From contig MU619298.1 in assembly GCA_025201805.1 (NCBI GenBank), positions 107,910-171,909 on the forward strand: a stretch of DNA of 64,000 nt, in the 5' to 3' direction. Both the position numbers and the translations under genes were made by a program. Below, in pieces: positions 45,663-57,438 of this stretch. Each line of letters begins with the position of its first letter. The first letter of the stretch is position 1. This DNA comes from Parasitella parasitica (Eukaryota > Mucoromycota > Mucoromycetes > Mucorales > Mucoraceae). Under the pieces are notes generated by a model. It was given only the letters and a program-made list of their open reading frames with translations. It was not told where the DNA came from and searched no databases.

Positions 45663-47401
45663 TTATTGTGCATATCTTCTACCAGATAAAAATACAACTA
45701 AGCTTAAAGCGCATACGAACGTTGATATTTGAAACAATTTGATCGATCCATAAACAGCAAATACAAAGCCGCCAATAATGCAACCTAATCCATACCCCAA
45801 ACCAGAAAATAATGCTGCTAATATTCCCTGGGCTACTGATCTTTGCTCTACAGGGAAGAAACTGTCTACTTCAGCTACAGCTGTTGACCAAACGAGAGCA
45901 TAAGCGAAGCCTATTACTTCTGTGTTACTAGCTATCCGTATAATTCATTCAAGACATCTGTACAATACCATTGAGGACCTGCAGTGCCAAGGCAATCATG
46001 ATGGATACCGATTCATTCGGCTGCAAACACATGTACGTCAGTGCTCGAAACATAAACGATAGATAGGCTGCGGTCATTAATGAAGTTACACTATAAGTAT
46101 CAAACAGCTAATATAAACGCATGTTAGTGATGTGCAATGGCATTCTTTACAGGTGCCAGATATAAAATTCACCTTTCTTGAAAACCAAAATGTGATCACC
46201 TCTGCAACACCGCCAATTGGGCCTGTCCAGCCCATCAGCGAAGGTTCCATGCCCAAATCCCTTAATAATAAGAACAAAAACTGGCTGATCATAGAGTGAG
46301 CCAAACCATATAAAAGGATCGATAGCAAAAAGGTGTATACAAGGATTGTTTTGAGAATTGAAGGCTCTGGTAAATCGCCACCCCCATCGTGGATAGTCCC
46401 TAAAGCAGAAAGAGAAGTATCCAATGTAGGAATGTACGAGATCACTAAGCCTAATGAGGGCATTGTCGACGTGACATGTAACTCCTGATCAGCTTCCATC
46501 TGCACACTCATTGCCATACCAGAAGTTGTATGCGTCAAATATAAGGTGTTTGCAATGCTGTCTCTTCTGTGAATAGTTGTAGTTGATGAATTCCTCCTCG
46601 TATCTTGTAGCCAAGTTGGCTCAGATGTACTAGCAGGGTTATACAGATAGTTGCCACCTGCCGTAGATTTCCCTGTCAACAATGATGATCGCTCTTCCTC
46701 ATTCAAATCATCGCTGCTATTGATTCTGCGGCTGCCATTATTCGTTGTCGCTGTTATCATCTGCTGATCAAAACTTATGAACAAGGATAGTGTCACAAAT
46801 GCCATCAGTCCTACGGAAAACACAGCAAAAGGGACCCAAATTCCCTTCTGCGAGATCAAAAGGCCTACAAAGAGGATATGCAAACCATTTGAAACAGATC
46901 CCCACAGACGTTGGCTACCTAATTTGTGTCGTTTTGGAGATAAAATGTGGGTGGCAAATAAGGAGTCATTTCAAATAGATAAATACCATAAAGAAGCTTC
47001 TGATCTCCCAGTAGCTTGAGTACTGCACTATCCACAAGTGCGCATATGGGGCTTCCAAAGAAGGCGAATAAAAATGCACATAAGGTAGCCACCATCATCA
47101 CCATGTTGTCATCTAATTCAAGCTGCGGTAAAAAGTAAAGAGATATGACACTTGACCCGCCAACTGCAGCTATCAAGCCCATGATGAAACCATGATATCT
47201 TGAGTATTTGTCTGCTATGACTGTCCATAACGGGCAAGCGACGACTTGTACAAACGGAGCGATCGCCAAAAGTATTCCGATTTGATTCGAATTCAAATGC
47301 AACACTTCGCTGTAATAGATGGAAATGTATGCTATTGCTGACCCATAGAGTGAATAGAGCGTAATGTAAAGCCCTTTGGGCAGCAAAAAATAAGAGGACA
47401 T
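45663..47401 (-). CDS. Major facilitator superfamily transporter (MFSD6-like / LacY-like)
   Basis: Four exons (46987-47401, 46173-46918, 45969-46107, 45663-45919) give 518 aa. Twelve helices are plausible. The first half starts PKGLYITLYSLYGSAIAYIS, IYYSEVLHLNSNQIGILLAI, APFVQVVACPLWTVIADKYS. SQRLWGSVSNGLHILFVGLL follows the first intron ('R.WGS...G' is a landmark of the MFS_1-like/MFSD6 group). A long polar central loop (EERSSLLTGKSTAGGN, acidic di-leucine-like, possibly sorting) separates the halves. Then LRDLGMEPSLMGWTGPIGGV, MTAAYLSFMFRALTYMCLQP, EVDSFFPVEQRSVAQGILAA and LFSGLGYGLGCIIGGFVFAV. The substrate is not predictable. Exons 3 and 4 complete the second half. Start at ATG 47399-47401. 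Confidence 0.87.
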
Positions 47402-48884
47402 CTAGATGAAGGCAATGGGAAAAGAACGAGAAAGCAAATTCACAACGAGTTTTAATGATTTGCAAAAAACTAGGCAATTAAGGTTGGTTTTAAGGAGTGT
47501 GTTTGTGTCGGCCCGCCTTTTTTCATTATATAATATACGAGATCCTTCATTCTGTTTCGAATTCGTTTCAAGCATATTCTTTGCTAAAAGGATAGGATAG
47601 AACTAATTTTCTAGTCCCAAGTCTTGGTATAATGTAGATAGTCATAAATGAATTCAAGGAGCAAAACATGAAACTCATCTACTAGCGTATTTTACACAAT
47701 TGCACGACATATTTACAGAAACTTGACCATATCTGTTGCTAATAAGAGTTACTTTGCAGTTTCTATTATAGCTGTTGACATTACTTGATGGTATATACCT
47801 GTAAGGCAATTTTATATATCTAATCAGGAAGCTATTAGAAAAAATCTCCAAAATCCATGGCATAATCCGATTTGACTTGAACACGAATGCCGTGCGTAAA
47901 GGATTCTGGGACTAATAGCAAACTTTTCTGAAAAAAATTTTTTTTTTTCAAACATGAAGACAAAACTGATAAACCCTGTAAAAGCAGCATCTCCGGCATT
48001 TGCAATCTATGGTTATCCGAATAAACCAACAAATCTATCAGGAACTGCCAATTCTGACAAGGAAAAGGTAGGGTTGCTTTTGTTTGTATACAATGATACA
48101 ACATTGCCATCTCAACGCTGTCTATTCAGCCGCTACCATAAATTTGTATAATAAACACCGGATCCTTTATTCTATTTCGAAGATGAAATATAATGCGAAC
48201 GAGTATACATCTCTCCTTGAATTACAACGGGATATCATGTTAAAACTGNNNNNNNNNNNNNNNNNNNNNNNNNNNNNNGAATGGTACATGAAAACGTCAA
48301 CATCCTTCTCTTTCGGATATAATAGCTATTTATATTCTTAACGCCCATCAGAAAAACAAAGGGCAGAAAAAAATTATACATTGCATATTTACAAATAACA
48401 ATTACCATACTTTAGGTCCATTAATTGTTAAGATCGATGAACTATTAACCCAATTATGGTCACTGCAAAACTTGTGACCATACATATAATATCGGTGATT
48501 GTCCTACAAGGTTTAGGCTGTGTGCAAGGACTCAACTCTCTCATTGAAGCTGTGAATGATGGCCGCCCTTTAAGCAACAGTTGGTCATTCGTTAACCAGT
48601 ACATTGAACCCCCCCACCTTTTTTTCTTTTCTTTTTCTTAAAATTGGCATAGTATGTCATTATTAGCATTCATTCTGTTTTATACCGTACTTGGTGTTGG
48701 TAGTACACAAACCAACAATCACTTTGCACATGTTCCCTAAAGATTCGTGTGTAACTGTACCGATCATTCCCAAAGATACTGTATGCTAGAAAATTTTTAT
48801 TGTTTTAGTACAAGAGTAATAATATATACGAAGGGTCGGTGAGAGGGTATAAGTACAAGAATTAAATTATAAAAAATTAAAAGA
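47402..48884. other. Intergenic with decayed coding fragments and an assembly gap
   Basis: At about 47954-48070 a plus frame reads KMKTKLINPVKAASPAFAIY and ends at a possible donor (GTAGGG). At about 48150-48249 ILYSISKMKYNANEYTSLLE and LQRDIMLKL run straight into a 29-N gap. The latter resembles part of a bromodomain. A short frame at 48456-48641 has no match. Taken together this may be a broken gene interrupted by the gap. Confidence 0.35.
48250..48278. other. Assembly gap (29 N)
   Basis: Twenty-nine undetermined bases inside a possible coding fragment. Confidence 0.99.
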
Positions 48885-50071
48885 TCAAGAAGGAATATGA
48901 AGCAGAGAGTGAGATGTTCTACCGCTGTTACTGCTATATCTATTAAGTAGTTTGTGTGTGCTTTGTCTTCTCATCACAATCACTCTACACAGATCATCGT
49001 TGCGTTGGTCATCATAGCTAGGACGTCGTCTGGCAGGATTTAAACACGACTCGGTTTGTTCCAAGGCTGAGAAGGATATGGAGCGCCGATTTTGCGGGTG
49101 CGACAAATTGGGTGAAGAGCGAAAGGGTGAAAGATGATAGGGAACTGTATGAACTTGGCGAAATGATATCTGCTCCCACATCTCGAGCATTGTATCGCTG
49201 TATTCAATCATCAGCCTCCAGATACCGGTCCATTTGGCGTTTATCTCTTTGAACAAGTTCATATCCGTCATTATTTTACCAGGAGAATGACGTTTAATCC
49301 AGCTGGGTACCTCTTTGAGATTGTTGTCAAGTCCTGTACATACTGGAGCCAAGACAGTGGCCAATGCTTCTGGGTTCATCATGTTTGTGTCGGCATGCTG
49401 TTGAATCTTGGATGCCAAAAGCGTGATATAATAGATCAAATGAAAGTGTTCTTTTGGTAAAAGATAGATCATATGTGCGAGTGTTTTAATGGTGCATTGA
49501 TCTGATTGTCTTTCATCTGTGTTTTATTCAGTTAGTATATGCTACACCCGTATAATCGTAACGTGAAAGCCTACCATATAATTGAATGAACTGGTCATGC
49601 ACTGCTGAGGGTATCGCAGGGTCAGGCAAATGGCGCAAGTACTTTTTCACTACACCAGTAATAGCATGGATGTCATTGTGTCCCAGATCCAAATATTTCG
49701 CATAGGTTGGTGGTGTGTCAAATTCTGATTGAAGTCTTTCTACTTCGGGCGCTGCACCCGAGAGTCTAAATATACCTTCTGTGCGTAAGCCTGTTCATTG
49801 AACATTATGCATCAGTATACAAAGAGCTGTAGGCAAAAGTGCCGGCCATTCTTACCTCGCTTTATAATTTCTTCAAAGCATTGAAATACAGGAGAAGGCA
49901 CAGTTAATCCGAAATCGCTCGTCGAGCCACATAAGGAAGCTGATTTTAAAGACGCACCAAAAATCCCTTTTGTGATGGTAGCTGCTCCTAAGTTTTTTTT
50001 TAGATGATTTTCATTATCATGTCTGTGTGAAATGTACCTCGTTTATGAGATGCTGGCTGTTGATATCCCAT
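48885..50071 (-). CDS. RhoGAP-domain protein
   Basis: Four exons (50038-50071, 49856-49987, 49575-49790, 48885-49516) give 337 aa. The RhoGAP domain starts FGASLKSASLCGSTS, FGLTVPSPVFQCFEEIIKRG and has the arginine-finger motif LRTEGIFRLSGAAPEVERLQ. It continues with HAITGVVKKYLRHLPDPAIP, TIKTLAHMIYLLPKEHFHLI, and NMMNPEALATVLAPVCTG (the Asn-rich 'N.M....LA...AP' region). The C-terminal tail is basic and Ser-rich (RRRPSYDDQRNDD, MRRQSTHKLLNRYSSNSGRT). Family role: GTP-hydrolysis activation of Rho/Rac/Cdc42 in polarity and wall growth. The three intron phases are all consistent. No other domain is visible in the short N-terminus, so this protein is close to a bare GAP domain. Confidence 0.92.
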
Positions 50072-51369
50072 GCTATTTAACAAGTGAAATTTTCTAATCT
50101 GCAAAAAGTCGAGCAGGTTTTGCCATTTTCTTTTGGAGGAAATGTCGTCGTATGTCATTGTATTAGAGTTATCAGAGATTTATTGTATAAAAAAAGTAAT
50201 TTGTTGGAAAAAAAAAAGTGGAGAAAGAGAGAAAGAAAACAAAATAGAAAAATGCTACAAGGCACTTTTTGTATGTAACCACAAAAATAATCTGTTGCAG
50301 GCGGCCAGTTGATAATGAAAGCGTGTGATACCCAATTCTTTGAAGCATAATGATCCGCGCAAAGAAAACGGCATGTCATTATTTAAATTCTTTGTGTTAT
50401 CGCCCTATATAATATATCTCCATTCATATCCGTAGTGCTTGATGCTATATCTTATGATCTTTTGGCTTTTTGTTAACTTCTATCAAACGTTCCTCCTCTC
50501 AAAATAAAATTTATTTTTGTTTTTACTGACCAAATATGGCTTTACACGGTGGGTGTGGTGACACACAACTTCTATCAAATATTACTTACTTCCAGTAGCA
50601 TTCAACCACAGAAGCAGTAAATAATTTCTATACTTTTTAGCACAATGCAGGAGGGTTAACCCATCTTTTATTGACCAGTCCTGAATATTTCCTTGTCCAC
50701 AACCCCGCAAACGCAAACCAGTTTTGAGTGTGGCAGAAAAATCAAGTTTTGTCCAAAACAAAAATAATCACCATATACCTGAGATATGGGACATCATTAT
50801 GATCATAAAAAACTCCAGCTGATTGGCTTTTGCAAGCGTGATAAAACTCTTTGAAATTCTACAGGTGTTTATAAAATTCAAGTCAGACATCCTGATGATA
50901 TATCAACAGTTGCTTACACTCTAGGCTGAGGACGTTCAGGAACACAAGACAATGGCTAACTAATGTCAGCGCCAGCTCACATGGCTTGTTCATTTTTTGA
51001 CATTTCATTTAAATGTAGGGAACCAGCAAAATCAGTGGGGACAAAGGTGCTTGATGTAGGCTCCTTCATTTCGGATCTGTAGCCTACAATAGTCCTGGAT
51101 AACATGACATTGCAAAAGACCCAACAATTTCTATATTTGGTCTGTCGAAAAATAACTTTTCTTATCTGTAAAATCTTTCTTTCTCTTTCCTTTTTCCCTG
51201 GCCTTCCCTTTCACGTTTAAGGAGGCTTTGTATATATATATATATGTGATGTTACAAACAACAAACAATTCTAAACGTTCATCATGTGGCAAAAGGTGAC
51301 TATATTTTCAATACAGAGCATAGTTGTGATTTTGCTCTTCTTTCTCCCCTTCTATTTCAACATCTTGCC
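50072..51369. other. Intergenic
   Basis: No gene seen. Left part: promoter of the RhoGAP gene. Right part: promoter of the EF-hand gene with a TA repeat at 51231-51246. A small CT-rich tract precedes the latter. Confidence 0.55.
51231..51246 (+). promoter_or_regulatory. TATA-like TA repeat of the EF-hand gene
   Basis: TATATATATATATATA about 125 bp upstream of ATG 51370. Confidence 0.35.
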
Positions 51370-51953
51370 ATGCGTACCTCACTTGTCTTGGTTGTTTTGT
51401 CTCTGTTCCTAGCCATCGTTTATGCTGGACCAGGTAAACATCAGTATTCTCAACCACACTCAAACTATGGCGATGGAAAGAAGAACAAGCAGTAAGTTTT
51501 TTTTTGCACTAATGCAGATGATGAACACGTCTGTCATGATCGCCGCGATTTTTGCTTAAAAAAAATACTCGATTTTGGTAGTCATATTCAGGAACACATG
51601 AAAGCAATGACTAAAAACGATAACGACGACGTGCCTGACTTGGGCGAACAAGACATGATATACTATTTGTTTGTAATTCATGACACCAATGGTGATGGAT
51701 ATTTGGATGGGCACGAATTGAGAGCTGCATTTACTGATTTTGACGAACATGATGGAGAGGATCCCCTCACATTGCAAGAAGTGACCGACATGGTCGACCA
51801 CGTATTGCTGGAAGACGATAAAAATGGAGAGTAAGTGGCATTTGGAGAAAACTTGAATGTGATGTAGCAACAACTAACTTGTCTGTGTCTGTGTATAGTG
51901 GTTTAATATCATGGAGCGAGTATCTTGAGAGCCAATTGTACCATGACGATTAA
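51370..51953 (+). CDS. Secreted EF-hand protein, MCFD2-like
   Basis: Three exons (51370-51491, 51582-51830, 51899-51953) give 141 aa. The N-terminus MRTSLVLVVLSLFLAIVYAG is a clear signal peptide. HHIQEHMKAM precedes two EF-hands: DTNGDGYLDGHELRAAF (complete loop D-x-N-x-D-x-x-x-D-x-x-E) and DDKNGDGLISWSEYLES, formed across the last intron. This arrangement (H-x-x-E-H, two EF-hands, small size, secretory signal) matches MCFD2, the Ca-dependent partner of the cargo receptor ERGIC-53. A similar role in ER-to-Golgi cargo export is inferred. No KDEL is seen. The last exon supplies half of EF-hand 2, so the ORF without splicing would be truncated. Confidence 0.8.
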
Positions 51954-52261
51954 AACGGATCTTTTTGCGCGCATCGTTCAAGGCAAATCGTTCAAGTTCC
52001 CCTTCAAACCATCTACCCCGCCCCTTTTTGGTCCTTGACCGTTGAATCCACAAAAAATTACGTTACAAAATTACACCCCCTTTTTGATATGCAATTTACA
52101 TGTATCTTAAAAAAAATAAACATAAACATAAACAAAGAAAATCAAGCTTTTTTTTTTAAGAAGTAATGATTTTCTTCCCGAGCCCATTACAGCCAGTGAT
52201 TTGATGTTATTAAAATGACCAAGATTTAAACGAGTATCGTCCTACATTTGTACTTGTCTCT

Positions 52262-52288
52262 GATATAAAAACGCGGCTATTTAAAAGG
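52262..52288 (+). promoter_or_regulatory. TATA-like elements of the elongase gene
   Basis: Two close TATA-like words, GATATAAAAACG and CTATTTAAAAGG, 105-130 bp upstream of ATG 52394. Confidence 0.4.
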
Positions 52289-52393
52289 GGAAAAATTTTC
52301 ATTATAAAAGCTGCCTTGACATTGACAAGCTCTTGTTTTACTTCTTGTTCCTTTTCGTATCCGACTTTTCTCTTTTTTCATATACTAGACAAA

Positions 52394-53632
52394 ATGGAGC
52401 ACTTGAAAAATCTTCATTTTACACCCGAGACTCCTTTTGGATTGCCACTCTATCCTATCTTTGAAAAGGCATACGAAGCTGCCCTCGGTGAACCTGCATC
52501 CAAATTCAGGTACATTCCTTCAGTGACTCCATTGTCCACTGTGAATGAAGGTAAGTTTATTTTTTTTTCTTGATGCAAAAATTAGAGGTGGCAAGACGCG
52601 TTAACAGTATCTCGTTCTAGTTACCATGACATGCATCACCTATTTCATTGTCATCTTTGGCGGTCGCTTTTTAATGACAAATGTCGCTCCTTTTAAGCTT
52701 AAGGCCCCTTTTATGATTCACAATATCCTTTTGACTTTGGTTTCTGGTATTCTTTTGGTTTTGATGGTCGAGCAAATCTTCCCTGTCCTCTACCGCCATG
52801 GATTGATGGCTGCTATCTGCGCTGATGAAACCTGGACTCAACCTTTGGAATTACTCTACTACCTCAACTATCTCGTCAAGTATTGGGAGCTCATTGATAC
52901 CATTTTCTTGGTTTTGAAAAAGAAAAATTTGGGTAAGTTTTCTTTTTTTTAATGGGGAGGGGTCGTATATTTGTTTTGATGTAGTTGCTATGGATATCTC
53001 AGGTACACAAACTTTGTTAACCTAGCAACGAGTCAATATTCAGGGGTCATTTTTTTTTTCTCGATGTTGACAATTATTGATGCTTCCAAATACAGAATTC
53101 CTCCATTATTACCACCATTCGTTGACTATGGTCCTTTGCTTCACTCAACTCAACGGTAAAACCTCCGTTGTAAGTACACTAATTATCATGTGAAATTAAA
53201 AGTTACACTTGTATGGGATTCGGGAATACTAATCTTTTTGGCACACAGTCCTGGGTTCCTATTACACTTAATTTGACTGTGCATGTCTTGATGTACTACT
53301 ATTATTTCCGTACTGCTGCTGGTGCCAAGATTTGGTGGAAAAAGTATTTGACTACACTTCAGATCACCCAATTCATCATCGATCTTGTCGTCATCTATTT
53401 CTGTACCTATACCTACTTTGCCTTTACTTACTGGCCCCATTTGCCCAACTTGGGATCTTGCGCTGGTACTGAGACTTCTGCTCTCTTTGGCTGTGCTCTG
53501 TTATCTTCATATCTTGTTCTCTTTATCAATTTCTACCGTATTACCTACCAAGCAAAGAAAGCCGCTGCCCGCAAGCAAAAGCAGGAGAAGGAAGATCAAC
53601 AAAAATCAAGACCAAAATCAAAGAAAGTCTAA
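52394..53632 (+). CDS. Fatty acid elongase (ELO family)
   Basis: Four exons (52394-52550, 52621-52932, 53096-53169, 53249-53632) give 308 aa. The catalytic histidine box FLHYYHHSLT (H160-Y-Y-H-H164) lies in the third exon. LVKYWELIDTIFLVLKKKNL is the usual ELO landmark before it, and LNLTVHVLMYYYYFRTA the one after it. About seven hydrophobic helices are visible. The C-terminus is strongly basic (KKAAARKQKQ...KKV), typical of ER retention. Family role: condensing step of very-long-chain or mid-chain fatty acid elongation in the ER. Mucoromycota use such enzymes for gamma-linolenic-type products, but the substrate cannot be told here. The HYYHH histidine box with LNLTVHVLMYYYY suggests the Elo1/2/3-like branch. 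Confidence 0.95.
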
Positions 53633-53739
53633 TCAAACTATACATATTTTATATATTTTTTTTTTATCTCTGTAATACATTTTCTTTAATTTCTTGCGTT
53701 CTTTTTTTTTTTTGTTGCCAGAGGACAAATACATATAAT

Positions 53740-55085
53740 TTACACGTGCTGCTTTCCATCCAGCCCCATAAATACTTGATATAAGATTTGAGCCCAGCTA
53801 TCCAGTGGTCCTGGAATACAGTATCGAAGGCAATCTTGTCCTCCAATATGTCCATCTGGCCGTAAGTTTGTTAATTTTGCTAAATCGATATAGACACCGC
53901 CTGCTGCTTCGACGATTTCACGGGCGATTGCATTGCGACGCTCTATTTCGCTCCATCCATGAGGCAGCTTTTTCAAATAGCTATCATCCAAGGCTGCCGC
54001 TAACGGCTCAGTCGCTTCGTCACAAAATGGGTGTCCGATACCAGTAGATCTGTACAATATTAAAGCTTTGGGATTTCCTTTACGCATAGCTTGAAGCGTT
54101 TTTATTAGCCCATCGATGAAGGCTTCGTCACTCTCAATCACTGGCGCTCGATTCAAAATCACAATTGGATAAGCTCGCATGATGCTCGGTAATGTGAATG
54201 GCCATTCAATGACATTTGCTTTTGGATGTCCATGGTTTTGGTCCATTTTTCGAACAACAGACAGGACATCATTGCGGAGATATCTGAGTCGAGTCTCTGG
54301 ACCTTCACAAACTGTATGATCTGTTTTTTTTTGACATGTCAATTATGGGGTTTGTATGCCGATTGTTTTACATATGACATACCTTTGCAGTTCAATTCTC
54401 CAAAACAAACAGTCGGTCCATCACGCAGCGTGTCTAAAAACAATTCATGCAGCTGATATTGCACCAAATCACCTACCAGCAAGAGATGACGACCTCGTAA
54501 CACTTGACACCAATGCTGCGAATCAACATTACTCATGTCACATTCGGATTTCCATGCATATCGAACGGCTGGCCGGACACCGGTGCCGCCTGATTTCTTG
54601 TATCTCCTATCACAGTTGCCATAAAGTGGATCTTGGAAATGCGGCATGGTATAGTGCGTAGTGTCCTCGACCCATGTGCCTGAAGTCCAACAATCAACCA
54701 AGGATCTGAATCTCTTGGCTTTGTCGGCTGTGTCCATGACAGATCCAGGAATGCCACCATTAAATTGAAACTCGGAAGCTGCTGCTGCTCGAGCCTTGGC
54801 TACCATCGCCGTCTGTAACACGTCCCGCTCTTGTGTCGATAAATGTGCTGTGGTATATTTAGTATTCTGCAGCAGGGCCATGCTGGGATGTGGGCCTTTA
54901 TACCAGGGAAAATCAGCATGATCTTGTTGCTGCTTTGATTTTGAACTGTTATGTAATGTGTTGGTTGAGGCAGACATAGCAAATGTGTGAAACAAATGAA
55001 GCAACAGAATGGCACACATTATATACAAGACGATGCGAGGCCAGCTTACTCTTCGCCACCGGGTTAAATCTATCAAGTTTGACAT
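53740..55085 (-). CDS. Type II membrane protein of the PC-esterase / trichome-birefringence-like (SGNH) family
   Basis: Two exons (54383-55085, 53740-54320) give 427 aa. An N-terminal signal anchor (IVLYIMCAILLLHLFHTFAM, after basic RWRRVSWPR) indicates type II Golgi topology. The lumenal part has VDCWTSGTWVED, YAWKSECDM, then HLLLVGDLVQYQLHELFLDT, where the block I 'GDS' serine position of SGNH/TBL enzymes reads GDL, and near the C-terminus DCLRYCIPGPLDSWAQIL, which is the 'DxxHWCLPGxxDxW' block with His replaced by Arg/Tyr. So both the nucleophile Ser and the catalytic His look altered, which suggests a binding or inactive paralogue. Family knowledge: TBL/CAS1-type proteins O-acetylate glycans. 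The function is only an inference. Confidence 0.7.
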
Positions 55086-56010
55086 TGTTTTTTTGCTTTG
55101 TTTTTGTTTGTTTTAGCAAAAAAAAAAAAAAGGCTTAAAAGAGAAGCGTAAAAAGAAAAGGTTTATTTAGTTACAACGACAAGATTGTTGTGTCACTACT
55201 ACTGTGTATCGATATCTCAACAAATGCTTATAATTGCTATATTTTCAAGATACGAAAAAGTCACCCTTCAATTGAAGCTGGCTCTTGCTGATCATTTCAA
55301 ACTACTAATTTGCTGGCTATCCAATTAATAGCGTTATTGCTAATTAATATAACTTGATTTAGATGCACAATTGATGATCTAAATATATAAAAAAGGCTGC
55401 TATCGTCTACTTGCGTCTTTAAATGTGAATATCTTGACTTCCTAATCCAATAGGTCTGACAAGGTTAGAGTAGCAACCTCAAATCCTAGCTTGTTTTTTA
55501 GGCCAGCTTACCATCCATGAAAAGGTTATATGGCATAAATCGCTATTTATAAAGGTGTGTCCCAATGGTGCTGCCCAAACTAATCTCCAAAAATAAATAT
55601 GAAAAGGCATAATCCCTGATTGATGAAGGTTACCGTTTCGACTTGGACAGCCGATTTTAATGAGTAAAACCTACAACTTGACCCTCTATCCGTGTGCTTT
55701 TTGAAGAAATAATGGAGCTTCTCCAAATGGAAAGACATGCATCATAAACCAGATCTTGCGAAAAAAAAAAAAAGACGTTATTTAAGAACCAGTTGATTTC
55801 CGAATGTTATGAACTGCAAATAGCAAGAGAAATCAGAAAAGCATCTACTTGAGCCACTTTTCAAGTCGTCGCATAATAACTATTAGCTAAACAATAACAT
55901 AATAATTTTCTTTCAACAAAGAATTTCAACCTTTAAGCAGAGCGAATCTCACAAACTAGGTTGATTAAAGTTCTTTTTTATTATTATTTTCACTACTATT
56001 ATTGCAGTTA
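55086..56010. other. Intergenic
   Basis: No gene seen. AT-rich, including A13-type tracts near 55125 and 55759. Confidence 0.55.
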
Positions 56011-57034
56011 TTATTCTGATTTATCTTGTTGGTCCTGAGATATTTCCTTCAAGGTTGCCAGCATTTGATTTCTAACATCTGTTGTCAACTTTTCAACCGA
56101 TTCCGAATTTTCGGGTATGTCCGTAGTATCGATAGGAGGTAAAACTAGTAAAACAAGGTTGGTTCTTTCCGTATTAAAATTGCACCAGGTCTGGAACACT
56201 TACTCTTAATTGTGATATTGCCATGGCCAAAGTGCTTTTGTTTGGCATTGTAGATGTCTTTGTAATTTTGAATGACGATGGGGATAATCGGTACTTTGGC
56301 CTGTGTTGCCATGTAAAATGCCCCCTTCTTGAACGGCAATAGCTCATTTTTACTACTGTTGCTTCGGGTGCCTTCAGGGAAGATCCAAACGCCTGTCTTC
56401 TTTTTATGAATATCAACTGCTGCTTGTTTTGCTTGCTTGATGGCGCTGTCACGATTACCGCGATCCAAGAAGATGGTGTTGCTCAGAATCACTGCAGTTT
56501 TGGAGGTCAATTGAATGTATGCTCGGGATATATCAAAATGCCGCCACTTACTAAACCAGCCCAAAATAGGGACCCATTTAATGGTTTTCTTTGCTACAAC
56601 AGCAGCTCTCTTGGGAAAGATATTACCCATAAACATGATATCCATGACAGTTTGGTGATTACAGACAAAGATGGCAGTTTGGCCGTCTTTAGGCAAATTT
56701 TCTGTCCCCTCGACAGTAGCCGTAACTGCTAAAAATGTCTTGTTCAAAAACGCTTCTACCTTACCCACGGTCCAATTGATCAAATGAGCTCGACCTACTA
56801 ATGGGAGTGCTACGCCAGCAATGATTCCCCAAAAAGCTGCCACTGCCATAAGTATGAAAGCAACCACCTTTCTATATAAAAACCCTCCCTTTTTTCTAAA
56901 GATGGCTTGAAGCACAATGGGTGCAAGAATTGAGGTGAATCCCCATGGAAATTTTATATTCAATTGTCCTGGATATAACTCTAAGTTCTTTGCTGATACA
57001 ATTGCATCCACCTATGCCTACCTGATTCTGTCAT
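56011..57034 (-). CDS. 1-acyl-sn-glycerol-3-phosphate acyltransferase (PlsC family)
   Basis: Proposed exons 57022-57034, 56204-56980 and 56011-56144 give 307 aa. The first intron (41 bp) is inferred: ATG 57032-57034 is the only upstream ATG, and TAG closes the main frame just above its first codon. Motifs: NHQTVMDIMFMG (H-x4-D), DRGNRDSAI, FPEGTRSNSS and a Pro-rich block (KVPIIPIVIQNY). Two hydrophobic segments lie before the catalytic block (FILMAVAAFWGIIAGVALPL). The C-terminal exon (ILPPIDTTDIPENSE, VRNQMLATLKEI) matches Slc1-type tails. Role: converts lysophosphatidate to phosphatidate in the ER for phospholipid and triacylglycerol synthesis. The body is certain, the N-terminus less so. 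Confidence 0.88.
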
Positions 57035-57112
57035 TGTTTGTCTTCCAGGAGTGTTTATTGTTAAACGTATGAGAAAGATGTTTCAAATCGAAAAAAAAAA
57101 AAATATAATGTG

Positions 57113-57123
57113 CCTTTTTATAA
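57113..57123 (-). promoter_or_regulatory. TATA-like element of the LPA acyltransferase gene
   Basis: On the minus strand TTATAAAAAGG lies about 80-90 bp upstream of the proposed ATG (57034). Confidence 0.4.
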
Positions 57124-57438
57124 GAAAAAACAGATTATGTTGAGTTGCACGTGAATCACTGTAATCTTTCTCGATCAATTTGGATCAACAATAGCCGCAT
57201 TCTGGGGCAACTCCTTCCTCCCTCGTTGCTTTTGTGCGGGTTACACTTGGTCCCTTTTCAACGAAATGTTTGGCATTCACAGAAAGATGGAAGTGACGTA
57301 TAGGCATCCTTGGTTTTGAATATCCGTTTTATTGAGAATGAACACACACACACGCACACACACAAACATAAACGACAATGCCAACTTATGTTTTAACTTT
57401 TTTCATCTTTTTCTTTTGAAATCACGTAAATTAGCATA

